A stretch of 64,000 bases of DNA from the NCBI GenBank assembly GCA_014871385.1, contig CM026428.1, forward strand, positions 728,653 to 792,652, given 5' to 3'. Position 1 is the first letter of the stretch. Every line of letters starts with the position of its first letter. Below, in pieces: positions 43,442 through 55,473 of this stretch. This DNA comes from Ceratodon purpureus. Taxonomy: Eukaryota > Streptophyta > Bryopsida > Pseudoditrichales > Ditrichaceae. Under the pieces are notes generated by a model, which had not been told where the DNA came from, ran no database searches, and was given only the letters and a program-made list of their open reading frames with translations. The translations under genes and the position numbers were made by a program.

Positions 43442-45289
43442 GTGTGAGTAGAAAATCAAGTTGCAAACATGTGGTTCAAATTTCAAGATTTTTGCTTCAT
43501 TTTTTTATATTATATGAGGTACCCTGTGTGAAACATGGAATATTGTGCATTCTGCTATCACAATTGCAGCTCGTTCATAATTTTTTCCATTGTCAATTTA
43601 TTCATTAGTAAAAAAAAGTGTTCAAAAAATCTACTTTTTTATATCATATTTTCCATGATTATAAATTTTAATATGATATTTTCCATGATTTTCTTTGAAA
43701 AACCACAATCATTTCAATATCTCACAAATTATTACTAAAAAAATTGTGGCTTATAGTATACATATTTATTCATTTGGGAAAATTAAGTGATTCAAAATGT
43801 CACACTTTTATAGTGACAATACTGAAATGAATTCAATCCAAGTTTGACTTCACGGACATTTATCCAAAAATTTAAGGGCTGATGCCAATGTAGTTTTCTT
43901 GTTATGATTTTGGTGCGAGTACTATTGGAAGAATTCACTTCCCTCTCAGTTAGGATACATTCATGCATGTCCTGAAGATAACAGGTCTGGAAGAGAATCA
44001 TGAAAACATAAGTGCCTGTGTACTAAGTAGATGTGATTTGAAATGGAAGCTAAAATGTAATGTAGCCAGGATATCCCTTCACCAACTTCACCTACGAATT
44101 ATTGTTGCTGCCATTATTCAAAATTTCCCATCCCAGTAGGAAAGCACAAATCAACTGACAGACTAACTTATGAGTCTCAAAGATCCTGCAATGAAGTTCA
44201 TTCATTTGACTCAAAGATAAACAAATAACTAAATAAAAAATAAATAATAAAAATTCCACAGTTCTTATATTTAAATTTGTAGTTCTCAATTTTGCAGACA
44301 ACTTACACCATTTACTGTGGAAGTAAAGTAGTGCAGAGTAAGTGAAGAATGCAACAACTTACACTTTTAGGCAGGTTATTTTAAGCTCTCAAATTTTTGA
44401 AATTTTCTGAAAATTTTACTACACATAGCTTTCACTACTAGCTTTCCAATGGCGCAAATTTCACAGTATTTGGACTTCTGATGCAAAGGTTATGGATTTT
44501 ATAAGATTTTTTTCTAAAACTAAGTAGCCACTAATCAATCAGAATTTCCCATTTTCTGCCCAAGTTGCCCGTTATTTACAAGGGCAGAAAGTTATAAAAC
44601 AAAATTTCAAAGGGTGGGCACTTGTAAAATAATGGGCCCAATACTTTTCATCCGTACATTGATGATAGTTTTCATCCAATAGGCATATTTCATCTAACTA
44701 ATCGTTTCCATATATAGAGGTTGCTAAATTTTTTCATCTAAATTACAATTATCATCCAAATTTTAGTTTATCCATTTTTCATTCACATAAAATACTACAT
44801 TTAATCTTCTTTTTCATCCAAACAATACATTTGTCATCCAGTACCTATGAGGTGGCACGGGGTCCAGCCCCACAATCCATTATTTCAAAAACTGTCCAAC
44901 AAAATTAGACTGAAATTTACTTTGTCAACTTCAAAAAAATCCAATAATTCGAGTTTTACTCCAATTGCTTTCAAAGCTCTTTGGTACTTCTTCTCAATGA
45001 CTCCAACATATATATTATTTGGATTTCCAACTGGACATCTTTAGATTACCCTTTTGGTAGTTTTCGTTTTGGAGAATGTAAAGCAATTTCAGCACACCTC
45101 CTTTCACAAAATCAATGATTTTTTCCCCTTCCCAAGCCCGTATGAGGCTCAAACTTTGTGAGCATATACCTTACTTCCGCACCTATAGGAATCAATGACC
45201 TTCTATGGATCAAATGTGTTTGCAATTTATACATTTGGGGCATCAATACTTTGGTATAGTACAGCGGCGATGTCAAAAAAAAAAAATAC
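43442..45289. other. AT-rich intergenic stretch, no gene seen
   Basis: No recognisable coding similarity. 44640-44845 holds a loose repetition of TTTTCATCCA-like words. CTGCCCAAGTTGCCC near 44556 resembles the internal motif of the neighbouring MITE family, so part of this may be an eroded relative. Confidence 0.5.
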
Positions 45290-45496
45290 ATTGACTTCAA
45301 ACATTATAATCTCGCAATTTGTACGGCAGATTGTGCTCAAATTTGGTACAGATCCATTTAAATAAGGCAAGTACAAGATCCTACGGTTATATATTAAATT
45401 TTATGCCTAAATTTAGATAACAATAGGATGTTATTAGCAGGGGTCTGTTTTTGGCAGTTTTGGCTCCAAATACACCAGGAGCCTTTAAGGGTTAAG
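45290..45496. mobile_element. Eroded right end of a TTAA MITE-like copy
   Basis: Runs parallel to the right 200 bp of copy A: a phrase on counting on the cell-like pattern ATCTCGCAATTTG, then AAGATCCTACGGTTA, GGCAGTTTTGGCTCC, and the terminus CCTTTAAGGGTTAA. The left part is not recognisable. Confidence 0.5.
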
Positions 45497-45924
45497 TTAT
45501 GTGTTGAAAGGGTGTTGGGCAGAAGGCTATTATGGAGGAGTACACTATATTGTTTCTCCAATTCTCCAATGGTCCCATTATTATAACATAACTTCCTTTG
45601 GATTTTTTCTTACAAAGATCCAAAGCACCTTCAGCAACATAACATACACTAGGAGGGTCTCCTGGGTTTTTCCTTGGAATTCCCCCCATGCGGGGAGACC
45701 TGCAGGAAGTTATGTTGGGAGAATCCCTCTCCCTCAAGACTCTAGGCCTAGGAGAGGCCCTTCAACTCGGGTAGGGCTGTCGCTCTTGCCCTTCACCTCG
45801 GGACCTCTCCCACGCCATGAACCCGTACCTAAAGGGCTCTCCCTATACTTATTTTCATCTGTTTTAAAAACACAATCAAATGAAAGATACATCAGTAGCA
45901 ATATTTGGTAAATTTGAAAAATAT
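45497..45924. other. Short intergenic stretch, no gene seen
   Basis: Separates an eroded MITE end from copy B. A GC-richer patch at 45660-45850 shows no known features. Confidence 0.5.
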
Positions 45925-45928
45925 TTAA

Positions 45929-46789
45929 CCCCTAAAGGACAATCATCCACATTTGGGCTTTTTTGGAATTTGAGCATGTACCTATGAATGCAATTTACAT
46001 CGGGATTTTCTGAAATTTTTATTGAAGGTGGGCCGTTCGGAGATCTTCGTGTGCGTATTTTTATTTTTCAATTCCGACATCGGGATCAAACGTTATGAAG
46101 GTTTAAGTGTGAAACGCTGCTCGTTGGGCAGCTGCTGAAATTTTCTAAGCCACTGTGAATGCAGCAAATTCTGCCCAAAACTGCCCAAAATTGCGAAAAT
46201 CTGCCAAAGTCTGCCCAAAGACGAAACTTTGAAATTCCACCAAAAATTGAGATTTTGATATTTTTCAAAAATAAAAATTTCTATGTATAGAGAAGGCAGT
46301 AGAGCATGTTCCCACCGTTTGGATTTTTAATCCAATTTTTTTTCATATGCTATTTTTATTGTCCAAAAACGGCCTTTGTTTGTGAATTTCAGTATACCCC
46401 CTAGCAGAAACTGATTTTTTTGGCAACCTTCCACAACTTTTTTGAATATCATTTTTTTAACAAAATTAGCTAACTTAGTCTTCTTTGGCGTGCATCAAAA
46501 CCCCCAAAATCTATAATGCAAAAAAATGGTTTTTTGAGCCTTCAAAACTCTGCTGGTCCCTTTTTGCGTAGGGAAAAAAAACTTGTTTTTCAACTTTGAA
46601 CAATATGATCTTGCGATTGGTGAGGAATGAGTGTGTAAGATTTGGTGGACATGTAGACATAGAAGTTAGCTAAAAGATCTTACGGTTAGATGTACTAAAA
46701 AAGACCCCAAGTTTTCAAAATTCACCTTGCTTTGAAGAGGGGCTGTTTTGAGGCAGTTTTGATGAAATATACCCTTAGAACTTTAGGGG
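45929..46789. mobile_element. TTAA-flanked piggyBac-like MITE, copy B (861 bp)
   Basis: TTAA at 45925-45928 and 46790-46793, same CCCCTAAAG termini, collinear with copy A over its whole length with scattered substitutions. Repeated CTGCCCAAAA words near 46170-46220. Confidence 0.82.
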
Positions 46790-46793
46790 TTAA

Positions 46794-47436
46794 GAACAAA
46801 GCAAAGTTTGCCCGGACATGAAGGATTAGAACTATCAAAACTGTAACTCCTTTCAAGTCCTAAGTTTATAGCATGTCTCACTTGTAGCTACAAGTGGGAG
46901 TAAAATCCATGTCACCTTTGAGTAAATTCACACAATATGTAAACCAATTAAGCAAGAAGAAGAAGAACTGCGGCTCCGAAGGGGTTGACGTGAATATAGT
47001 GTTTGTTCATTATTCTATTCACTAATCCGATGGCCACTGGACAAAGGATAATGACACCAATCAAGCATTAAATCATCGTGCACATGCACCACAGAATGAG
47101 GCCTTGAATGATGCTAAGTTGGCTGCTATGCTAGCAAGGCTGGACTCTGGTGTCATATTTCATTCCAGAAAGGGCATGGAAATCAATCATAATGCCTTTT
47201 GAAGGATAAGATTAGTTTGTCTTTAACTTGGAACTCGTGGAACTAGACCAGCTGCCCAGAGCTGAGCCTGTCAATCTCTGAATCTCAGATAAAATGATAA
47301 CGTAATTCTTGTCATTCATGGTTCGGAAGGCCGTTTGAAGAGAGTGGCATGAATGATGGGGAAAGGGCACTGTAGATTGAAGTAACTTAGTCTGTGGCAG
47401 CTACAGTATTGTTGCCAGATTTCCATGTGAACTGCG
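46794..47436. other. Intergenic, no recognised gene
   Basis: A 95-codon minus-strand frame reaches into the neighbouring duplication (to 47600) but resembles nothing I know. Confidence 0.45.
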
Positions 47437-48697
47437 GACATGAAATGACAGGTGGCTATGCAGGTTCCATCCAAATCTTTGCTCATTCCTCCATACATCC
47501 CATGTGAGCAACTCAGGGAATGATGAAGTTCACCAACTGTTTGAACTTGCTTAGCTTCTTGTTGACGCTCCGCCCCGGAGTTCCTGGCTTCCAGCCCCAC
47601 CCTCTTTCTGCCTTTGATTTGTAAGAGTAAGAAAACTAAAGTACAATTCTAGGATACAGTATGTATCATAACATTCCAATGCCTTCAATTCTGGATACTA
47701 CTCTAATGGTAACATTATTATTATGTGGGTTCTTGATTTCCATTGACATGGCAGAGTGTGAGTCAATACAGCATCCATCATAGCTTCAACAAAGGGTCTC
47801 TAGAATGAGATGTTCTAGAATGATATGACCAATAGCATTGTAATAGTCAGATTTTCATAGTCTTCAATAAAACTTGTAGGCAGCAAAGTGATGTAGAAAA
47901 CTACCTTGTCTAAAATTTTGTACTTAGAAAGGAATCAAAAAAAATTCTCAACATCAATGAATATATAATTAAATTTGTTTTTAAATGTTATAATAGAATT
48001 TTACAGAGAAACAAGAAGAAGTCTTAAATTCATGATATATTATAATATTTCAAAAAGAGAGATGGCTATGACATGAAATGACAGGTGGCTATGCAGGTTC
48101 CATCCAAATCTTTGCTCATTCCTCCATACATCCCATGTGAGCAACTCAGGGAATGATGAAGTTCACCAACTGTTTGAACTTGCTTAGCTTCTTGTTGACG
48201 CTCCGCCCCGGAGTTCCTGGCTTCCAGCCCCACCCTCTTTCTGCCTTTGATTTGTAAGAGTAAGAAAACTAAAGTACAATTCTAGGATACAGTATGTATC
48301 ATAACATTCCAATGCCTTCAATTCTGGATACTACTCTAATGGTAACATTATTATTATGTGGGTTCTTGATTTCCATTGACATGGCAGAGTGTGAGTCAAT
48401 ACAGCATCCATCATAGCTTCAACAAAGGGTCTCTAGAATGAGATGTTCTAGAATGATATGACCAATAGCATTGTAATAGTCAGATTTTCATAGTCTTCAA
48501 TAAAACTTGTAGGCAGCAAAGTGATGTAGAAAACTACCTTGTCTAAAATTTTGTACTTAGAAAGGAATCAAAAAAAATTCTCAACATCAATGAATATATA
48601 ATTAAATTTGTTTTTAAATGTTATAATAGAATTTTACAGAGAAACAAGAAGAAGTCTTAAATTCATGATATATTATAATATTTCAAAAAGAGAGATC
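47437..48697. repeat. Tandem duplication, period 633 bp, two copies
   Basis: The sequence starting GACATGAAATGACAGG at 47437 starts again at 48070 and continues to about GAGAGAT (48062 in copy 1, 48695 in copy 2). The copies look identical as read. There are no inverted repeats at the joint. A recent unequal-exchange or replication-based duplication is likely. Confidence 0.93.
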
Positions 48698-49235
48698 TTT
48701 TATTAGAGGAAACAAGAATTTGGTGATGGTTTCAAACAAGCCTAAAAACATAAAATCGTGTTCAAAAAAACTTGCAATTCGGACAAAATTCCCAAATGTG
48801 TTTTTAGAATGTAGAGAAATGAAATTATTTAAGATAATGTCTTTTTAGAAAAAATCTAAATATTTAGTACATTTGTAATAAAATGATTTCAATAATCAAT
48901 TACAAACACTAAGTAGATAATCCAATACATTGTGTTTTTAGTGTATTATAAGCAATTCATTTTAGCTAGACATTAATTGTTAGTTTATACACGATGTTAT
49001 ATTAGTGTCATAAATATTAAACATATAAAAACGTCTTACCAACCCTTTAATTTCTTTGGTGTTTTTGAAACATAAAACCATCAACACAAATTCTAGTAAT
49101 AACAAGCTATTGATTCCTAAAATGAATGAATTAATAAATCTACAATTGTAGGATATTGTATATATCTTGTATATAAAGATATGTACTAATATTGAGAGCA
49201 ATCCACTGTACATATTAAAATATACTAATGCTTTT
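48698..49235. other. AT-rich intergenic, no gene seen
   Basis: Very low GC, only short open frames. Confidence 0.5.
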
Positions 49236-49616
49236 AAGGGATATTTAAGTAATTCTGGACAAAACGTCTAATTCTGGACTTTTTATCATTCCGTCGGCGG
49301 GCCGCCGACCAAAATAGTAGGGTTGAAAAAAACTTTTTTTTTTTTGCAATTTTTGCCCAAAATGTGCTATAAAAACCATTTTTTGGCTCAAAATTCATTG
49401 TTTTGACTCTGTTTCAGCCATAAATTCTACATTTGGACATCATTATGTCTAATTTTTTGTGAATTTTGTGAAATATGCATTATTTTATAGTATTTATTTT
49501 AATTTTTTTAAAAATTTTCAATGATTTTAAGTTATTTTCTACAAACATTTTGTCGGCGGATGAGCTGACTATTAATTCTGGACTTTTAAAAGTCCAGAAT
49601 TACCTAAATATGCCTT
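49236..49616. mobile_element. Inverted-repeat MITE of 381 bp
   Basis: 25-bp terminal inverted repeats at 49236-49260 and 49592-49616 match at 23 positions and share TAATTCTGGAC. TTCTGGAC recurs subterminally (near 49272), and 49577-49600 is a perfect palindrome centred in TTTTAAAA. A GTCGGCGGGCCGCCGAC palindrome lies near 49293. A TTTT on both sides may be the target duplication, but it is too simple to assign the superfamily. Confidence 0.7.
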
Positions 49617-49650
49617 TTTTACACTTACTAACTTATTAATCAATTTTCAG

Positions 49651-50275
49651 GTGCATCCATTTGTGCTTGCAAAAGCATCAACCGACATGTCATTGCTTTT
49701 GAAGATGACAATGTTTTATATAAGGAGGTACTTAATCTGCTGCTCATTCTACAACCCGATGAAGTCCAATCTGAGGAGGCCCCTTTACCTTCTCCAACGA
49801 GGAAGCGCCCCATAACGATGAGCCTAAGAAAAAGACAGCTTCCAAGAGCTCTTGTAAGTAAGTCTATACTATCAGCTTTTGATGTTTGTAGCTACTGCTT
49901 TGTTGAAAAATACTATTTTGGATCATCTCTTACTCTTTTTGCTGTAGACGAGGGTCGAAAGCGCTGAAGAATCAAGGAATTGTTTCAAGGTATCTCAGCA
50001 AGATAAGAAGCCCTATCTGTCCTTTGGAGCTTCCTTACCACATAGAGAATCTTGCACAGAGAATGGCGGCGGCTCCTTCACCATCTTCTTCCTCAAAGCA
50101 TCGTAGGCCAAATCGTGATGCCGAGCAGTATTTTGAGCTATTTGCAGAAGTAGATAATATGGTATTATCTGACGATAGTGATTCCGAGCATGAGAACATT
50201 GACGCAACTAGTAATGACAGTGACTCCGAGCATGGGTACATTGAAATACCTAGTGATGACAGTTCTTCTAGTTGA
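49651..50275 (+). pseudogene. Orphan 3' exons of an unrecognised, probably TE-derived gene
   Basis: After a pyrimidine-rich acceptor TTTTCAG (49650) a frame reads GASICACKSINRHVIAFEDD, then NVLYKEVLNLLLILQPDEVQ, to a donor GTAAGT at about 49855. A possible further exon begins near 49949. An 83-codon frame at 50024-50275 ends with repeated DDSDSEH/SNDSDSEH units. The RHVIAFEDD block resembles the C-terminal strand of SAM-dependent DNA methylase-type domains found in some plant TE genes; this is weak. The 5' part of the gene is missing upstream. Confidence 0.4.
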
Positions 50276-50280
50276 TTTAT

Positions 50281-50793
50281 CATGTTTTTCAGAGGTGTGT
50301 GGTTTTTTCATATATTAATTTATTTTCATATCTTTTATTTGATTATTAATTAATTATGTATGAAATTTAATGTTGCAATGGATTACATTTACCTTCACGA
50401 CTGTACTCCCTTTTTAATATTGTAGATCATGTTGTAAATCAGTCCAAACCTGAAGTATTTTGGCATCATTTAAGTTGCTTGAATCTAGTGACCCTAATGA
50501 AGATGCATTATGTTCATGTGATCTTATGCAATTTAGTGGTGCAAAAAAGGGTGAAAAAATGATCCACGGTCATAGGGCCTTCTTCTTCATACTCACTATA
50601 TTTTTAAGAAAAAGGTTCTAAGTTTTAAAAATTACCGCTCACCGCTCACCGCTCACAAGATAGCATTCTTGGGTTCAAAATCGATACTATAATCTAAATC
50701 ACAAGTTCCAATCAAATTTTAAAGAACTTTAGAAGTTGTAACAAGAAGAGTGGATGATGTTAGTTTGAACCAAGGAGTGGATGGCCTTGTTAA
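50281..50793. other. Intergenic, no gene seen
   Basis: Contains an octamer repeat ACCGCTC(AC) three times at about 50632-50657. Otherwise featureless. Confidence 0.5.
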
Positions 50794-50797
50794 TTAA

Positions 50798-51884
50798 CCT
50801 CTAAAGGACAATTTGCCACATTTGGGCTTTTTGAAAGTTTGGGTTGATAACTAAGATGCCAATTTTAAATATTTTTTTTGAAACTTTTTGTGAATGTTTT
50901 CCATTACAAGAACTTTGAGGGAATCTATTTTTTTTTTCAATTAGACCTTTAAAAAATAGTTATGGTGTCCAAAGTGGAATGTTGTGTTTGATAAGCTAGT
51001 TGGGCAGCCATGCTAAATAAATTTTTCTCTCTAAGATTTTTTCTATGAATACTTAATGTCATTGTCTTTAAGATTTTCAAAAAATAATAATTTATTTTAG
51101 TACAAAATGTTCATTCTACAAAATGATCAAAGTTTTCTCACCATTTTGGGCAATGTACCAAAAAAAAAACTTCTTCTTTCCTTAATAAAAGTTAAAAACT
51201 TGTTTTTTTAGGTTTTTATTTCTACACTTAAAGGATGTACATCAATATTTACTTGATGACCGTTTGGATTGGGATTTTATGAAATAATAGAAACTCTAGG
51301 AAAGAAATATGAATTAACATTCTTATGTATTCAACTTAATAAAAATATTGTTTTCAACATGCTACACTCATCTTCTGTGTGTAAATCTTTTTATACAATG
51401 AGCTAACTTAATCATCTTTGTTGTGCACCAAAATTCCCAAAATCCATAATGTAAAAAAAGTTAAGAAAAAAAAAGTTAGAGTGTGTCAACCTAGTTAAAA
51501 ATTGTGTCAAAAAGTTTGTTTTCAAATAGATCTTGATGAGCCACAATCGTTCATTGATTTGAAACCAACACCCCGGAGAAGGGCCGGTGGTTTGATTTTG
51601 GGGAAGTCTTCAAACATTAAGTTGTAATCCCTAAGGTCGAAATTGACCCCTTTATGTTGATGTGCCTGAAAGTTTTCATAAAAATTGAAACTTTGACTCA
51701 ATATATCTCAAGATCCTTATGGTCAAAATTGATAAAACTTGAGAGGTAGACTCATTGGATGGCCCTAAACAAGATCCTACAGTTGGAATTCTCAAAATCA
51801 AGTTTTATAAAAAATTGTGTAATGATTTCAGAAAAGATTGTTTGGAAGTCACTGTAGACATGTGGTCGATTTTGACTTTAGGGG
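50798..51884. mobile_element. Diverged TTAA-flanked piggyBac-like MITE, copy E (1,087 bp)
   Basis: TTAA at 50794-50797 and 51885-51888; termini CCTCTAAAGGACAAT and GACTTTAGGGG. Internal order follows copies A and B but is longer and much more diverged. Confidence 0.65.
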
Positions 51885-51894
51885 TTAAGAGGGC

Positions 51895-52960
51895 CATGAT
51901 AGCTATGGATAACCAGATGTATCTTGATTTTTTTGTTGATTTGCATACAAGGGGAACTAATTTTTTCAACGCCAATATTGTATGAAGAGAAGGTTGTTTG
52001 ATACTATTTTGGAGAAGGTGTGTACTCGCAATAGTTATTTGTACAAGGAAAGGATGCTTGTGGTTTGATAGGCTTGAGTTCCTAGCAGAAGATTACCGCC
52101 GCCCTTCACATGCTCTTGCTTGGTGAATGCGTAGATGCCATTGATGACTACTGTTAGACTAGCAAGTCCATTGCCATGGAGTGCTTGAAGAGATTCTCAA
52201 TTGCAGTCCGGGTAGAGTTTGGAGACCATCTCATGAGACAACCTATACTCACCAACTTTGAGCAACAACTAGCGATTAATGCACAATGCCGATTTCCTTG
52301 TATGTTTGCATTGTTGGATTGTGTGCATTATGAGTAGAAAAATTGTCTAGTAGGATGGCAAGGCGATTACAAAGATAGGGACGACAAGAGCTCCATCATT
52401 CTAGAAGCCATTGCAGATCAAAGCTTCAACATATTGCATTTTATATTTGGGCTCCATGACTCGAATAATGATGTCAATTTTCTGATTGTTCGCCATTGAT
52501 TCACAATATGCTGACTAGTGACCTTGCCAACATGACCTTTGACGTGAATGACCAAGAATACAAACGGTACCATTTATTGACACATAGTATTTATCCACAA
52601 TAGAGTTGCTATGTTTAAAGTATTCACATGCCCATGGATAAAAAAGATGAAGCATTTTGCATCACGACAAGAAGCTTACCGCAAGGACGTAGAACAATGC
52701 TTCGGAGTATTATAAGCCCGCTTTGTAATCATCCGCAACATGTGTCGGCAATGGACTATGGAAACAATTGCAGACATTATGTTTGCTTGTTGTATTCTCC
52801 AGAACATGATTTTAGATGATGAGCATGATGTCTTGAGACTAGAGAACATTCTTGCAGTTGAATTTGGTTGCAATGTGCCAATGCATAGAGGCTTGTCTTT
52901 TCAAGAGTGAGCAGAACATACAATTGAGTTGAGTTTGAAAAAGAAGACACACACTATGGA
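51895..52960 (+). pseudogene. Degraded PIF/Harbinger transposase (HARBI1-like nuclease)
   Basis: Broken by several stops and shifts, but the family order is clear: SKSIAMECLKRFSIAV, LAINAQCRFPCMFALLDCVH (first catalytic Asp), GWQGDYKDRDDKSSIILEAI, LHDSNNDVNFL (second Asp), NDQEYKRYHLLTHSIYPQ, and in another frame FASRQEAYRKDVEQCFGVL and MFACCILQNMILDDEHDV. It is a dead copy. Its start overlaps the end of MITE copy E or lies just beyond it. Confidence 0.9.
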
Positions 52961-54160
52961 CTGAGAGGTGATGCCATTGAGCACTTATAGGAATCGAAAG
53001 GCACTAGTTCCTCATATTATTTATAAATGATATTGCCCAAATAGGCCTAATACAACATGTACATTATGTTCATTGCCTATTGCATTTTCTTTGTATTCAT
53101 TTAGTTCAATTGGATGTGAGTTGCTATTTAACTATCTACGCAACTGCTGATTACCAAAGCTCCTAGTGGGGGTTTACGTGGTCGAAATCTAGCCAATTTG
53201 CACCACAACCATCATGACTATTACTTGTGCTATGGAACGTATCAACCGCGCCCCTCCAGCCGTAGCCACGCCAAGCCTACAATCCCTCTATCCTAAATCT
53301 CCAAGCTGCTCCCTTATCGTCCCTCTGCTCAAGTCCCCTTTCTACTATTGCCTCCCTCCAACCTCCTCCCGGCACAACCCCTTCTTTCTACTAATTTGCA
53401 AACCATGGCTTCTTTTCGAAATCACCAACACGTTGCTCAAATTCTTAGGCACCCAACATACACGCGACCTCTACATTCAAGCTCACTCCTTCCCATAATC
53501 CGCCTTTTCCCTTCAAATCCACCCCTTCGCCTAGCTCCATCTTGATTAGATCAATGCAATCGGATTCTTGATTGCAGCAAGACGCTTTTCTCGTCGTGGT
53601 TACCACATTGAGTTGCGTCCACCCCTCTATCCACTTAGGTTGGTCTTTAAGCAAAATCTAACAGTATTAAAATGCGAAATTTGACCCCTTCTAATTCTTC
53701 TACTTATAGAGATCATGCACCCTAGTCAAGATATACATTGCGCTTGTCCCACTTCAATTCAACTACAACACCTTTCAATAGACACCAATGAACTTGAAGA
53801 TGTCATGTTTGATGGTGTTCCACTTGGTCTTTAATGAGCGCTGCGGCCGAGGTCCATGTAGCTGATTCTCTTGGTGGTGAATTGTAATCTAATCCCAAAA
53901 ACACCAGCTCTTTGTTGATTACCAACAATGGGGTCTTGTGTCACATGCGCTGATTTTTGGGTGCAGAGTTCTAGGCGCAGGCTTCTTCCTCCCTACAACC
54001 ATCATGAACTTAGTCCAAACTATGAATACTAGATAGAATTTCCAAAATTTCACGAGTTTAACATGAAGAAGTGGTCATTGAAAGCACCAACGTAAGAAGG
54101 TCTCTTTGGCGTGATGGGCCAAAGTTTGCTTATTGCCGCGTCGACGGTGGCTGCGCATGT
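52961..54160. other. Intergenic, no recognised gene
   Basis: Open frames at 53214-53545 are Pro/Ser/Leu-rich and lack any domain. Residual PIF/Harbinger flank is possible on the left. Confidence 0.5.
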
Positions 54161-54163
54161 TGT

Positions 54164-54282
54164 CACTATTGGAAAAATGGTTTGGGGCAACCAACGAGTA
54201 TACCATGAGCTTGGTGGACTGGCATTTTACACCAGCTCATTGGTATACTCGTTGGTCACCTTAAACCATTTTTCCACTAGTG
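54164..54282. mobile_element. CACTA-type foldback mini-element (119 bp)
   Basis: Starts CACTATTGGAAAAATGG and ends CCATTTTTCCACTAGTG. The arms of about 50 bp pair almost fully, around a loop of about 14 bases. Flanked by TGT on both sides (54161-54163, 54283-54285), the 3-bp duplication expected of CACTA (En/Spm) elements. Too short to code. Confidence 0.85.
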
Positions 54283-54427
54283 TGTAGAAATCGGCGCTGA
54301 AGACCATTGATGCCATTGTTGGCGCTAACGGTGAAGATGCTCTATGGTAGACACACCTAAAATCAGCACTGTCCCCAAAACCACCACACCTGAGTATGAC
54401 CCCACCAACCTCCAAAATCTCTCTTAA

Positions 54428-54606
54428 CCCCTAAAAGACAATTGTCCTAGAATGGGCATTTTTGAAACTTGGGCATGTACCTACGGTTGCAATTTTAATT
54501 ATGATTTTATGAAAATTTTATTGAAGGTAGACCATAACGAGAGCTACGTGTGGGTTTTTTTTTTTTTTTTTTCAATTCCGACATCGGGATCAAAAGTTAT
54601 GAAGGT
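54428..54606. mobile_element. Left 180 bp of a TTAA MITE, copy C, cut by copy D
   Basis: Begins after TTAA at 54424-54427 with CCCCTAAAAGACAATTG. It follows the family consensus as far as AAGTTATGAAGGTTTAA, where copy D starts. The rest of copy C is not found after copy D. Confidence 0.75.
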
Positions 54607-54610
54607 TTAA

Positions 54611-55469
54611 CCCCTAAAGGACAATCTGCCACATTTGGGCTTTTTTTGAATTTGGGCATGTACCTATGAATGCAATTTATGTCAGGATTTTCTGAAATTT
54701 TTATTGGAGGTGGGCCGTTTGGAGATCTTCATGTGGGTATTTTTATTTTTCAATTCCGACATTGGGATCAAAAGTTATGAAGGTTTAAGTGTCAAAAGCT
54801 GCTCGTTGGGCAGCTGCTGAAGATTTATAAGTCACTGTGAATGCAGCAAATTCTGCCCACTACTGCCCAAAACTGCCCAAAACTGCGAAAATCTGCCCAA
54901 AGATGAAACTTTGAAATTCCACCAAAAATTGAGATTTTGATATTTTTCAAAAATAAAAATTTCTATTTATAGAGAAGATAGTAGAGCATCTTTCTACTGT
55001 TCGGATTTTCAATCCAAGAGTTTTTCATATGCTATTTTATTGTCAAAAAACGGCCTTTGTATGTGAATTTCAGCATACCCCCTAGTGGAAAATGATTTTT
55101 TTGGAAACCTTCCACAACTTTTTGGAATATGATATTTTTTGGACATGTACCTTACTCACTTAGGAACAATAATATGTAGAGACTTATTCCATATCTACTT
55201 TAAAAAATGGTTTTTTGGGCCTTCAAAACTCTGCTGTCCCCTTTTTTTGCAGGGAAAAAAAACTTGTTTTTCTGCTTTGAACGTTACGATCTTGCAATTG
55301 ATGAGGAATGAGTGTGTGAGATTTGGTGGACATGTGACATAGAAGTTAGCTATAAGATCTTACGGTTAGATGTACTAAAAAAGACTCCAAGTTTGCAAAA
55401 TCCACCTTGATTTGAAGAGGGGCTGTTTTGAGGCAGTTTTGATGAAAAATACCCTCAGAACTTTAGGGG
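54611..55469. mobile_element. TTAA-flanked piggyBac-like MITE, copy D (859 bp)
   Basis: TTAA at 54607-54610 and 55470-55473, termini CCCCTAAAG/CTTTAGGGG. Closest to copy B. A short stretch near 55138-55200 departs from the family, suggesting replacement or a small insertion. Confidence 0.82.
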
Positions 55470-55473
55470 TTAA

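Noticed and set aside
53214-53545. Two overlapping plus-strand frames of 65-94 codons
   Set aside because: Low-complexity Pro/Ser/Leu, no similarity recognised and no splice context.
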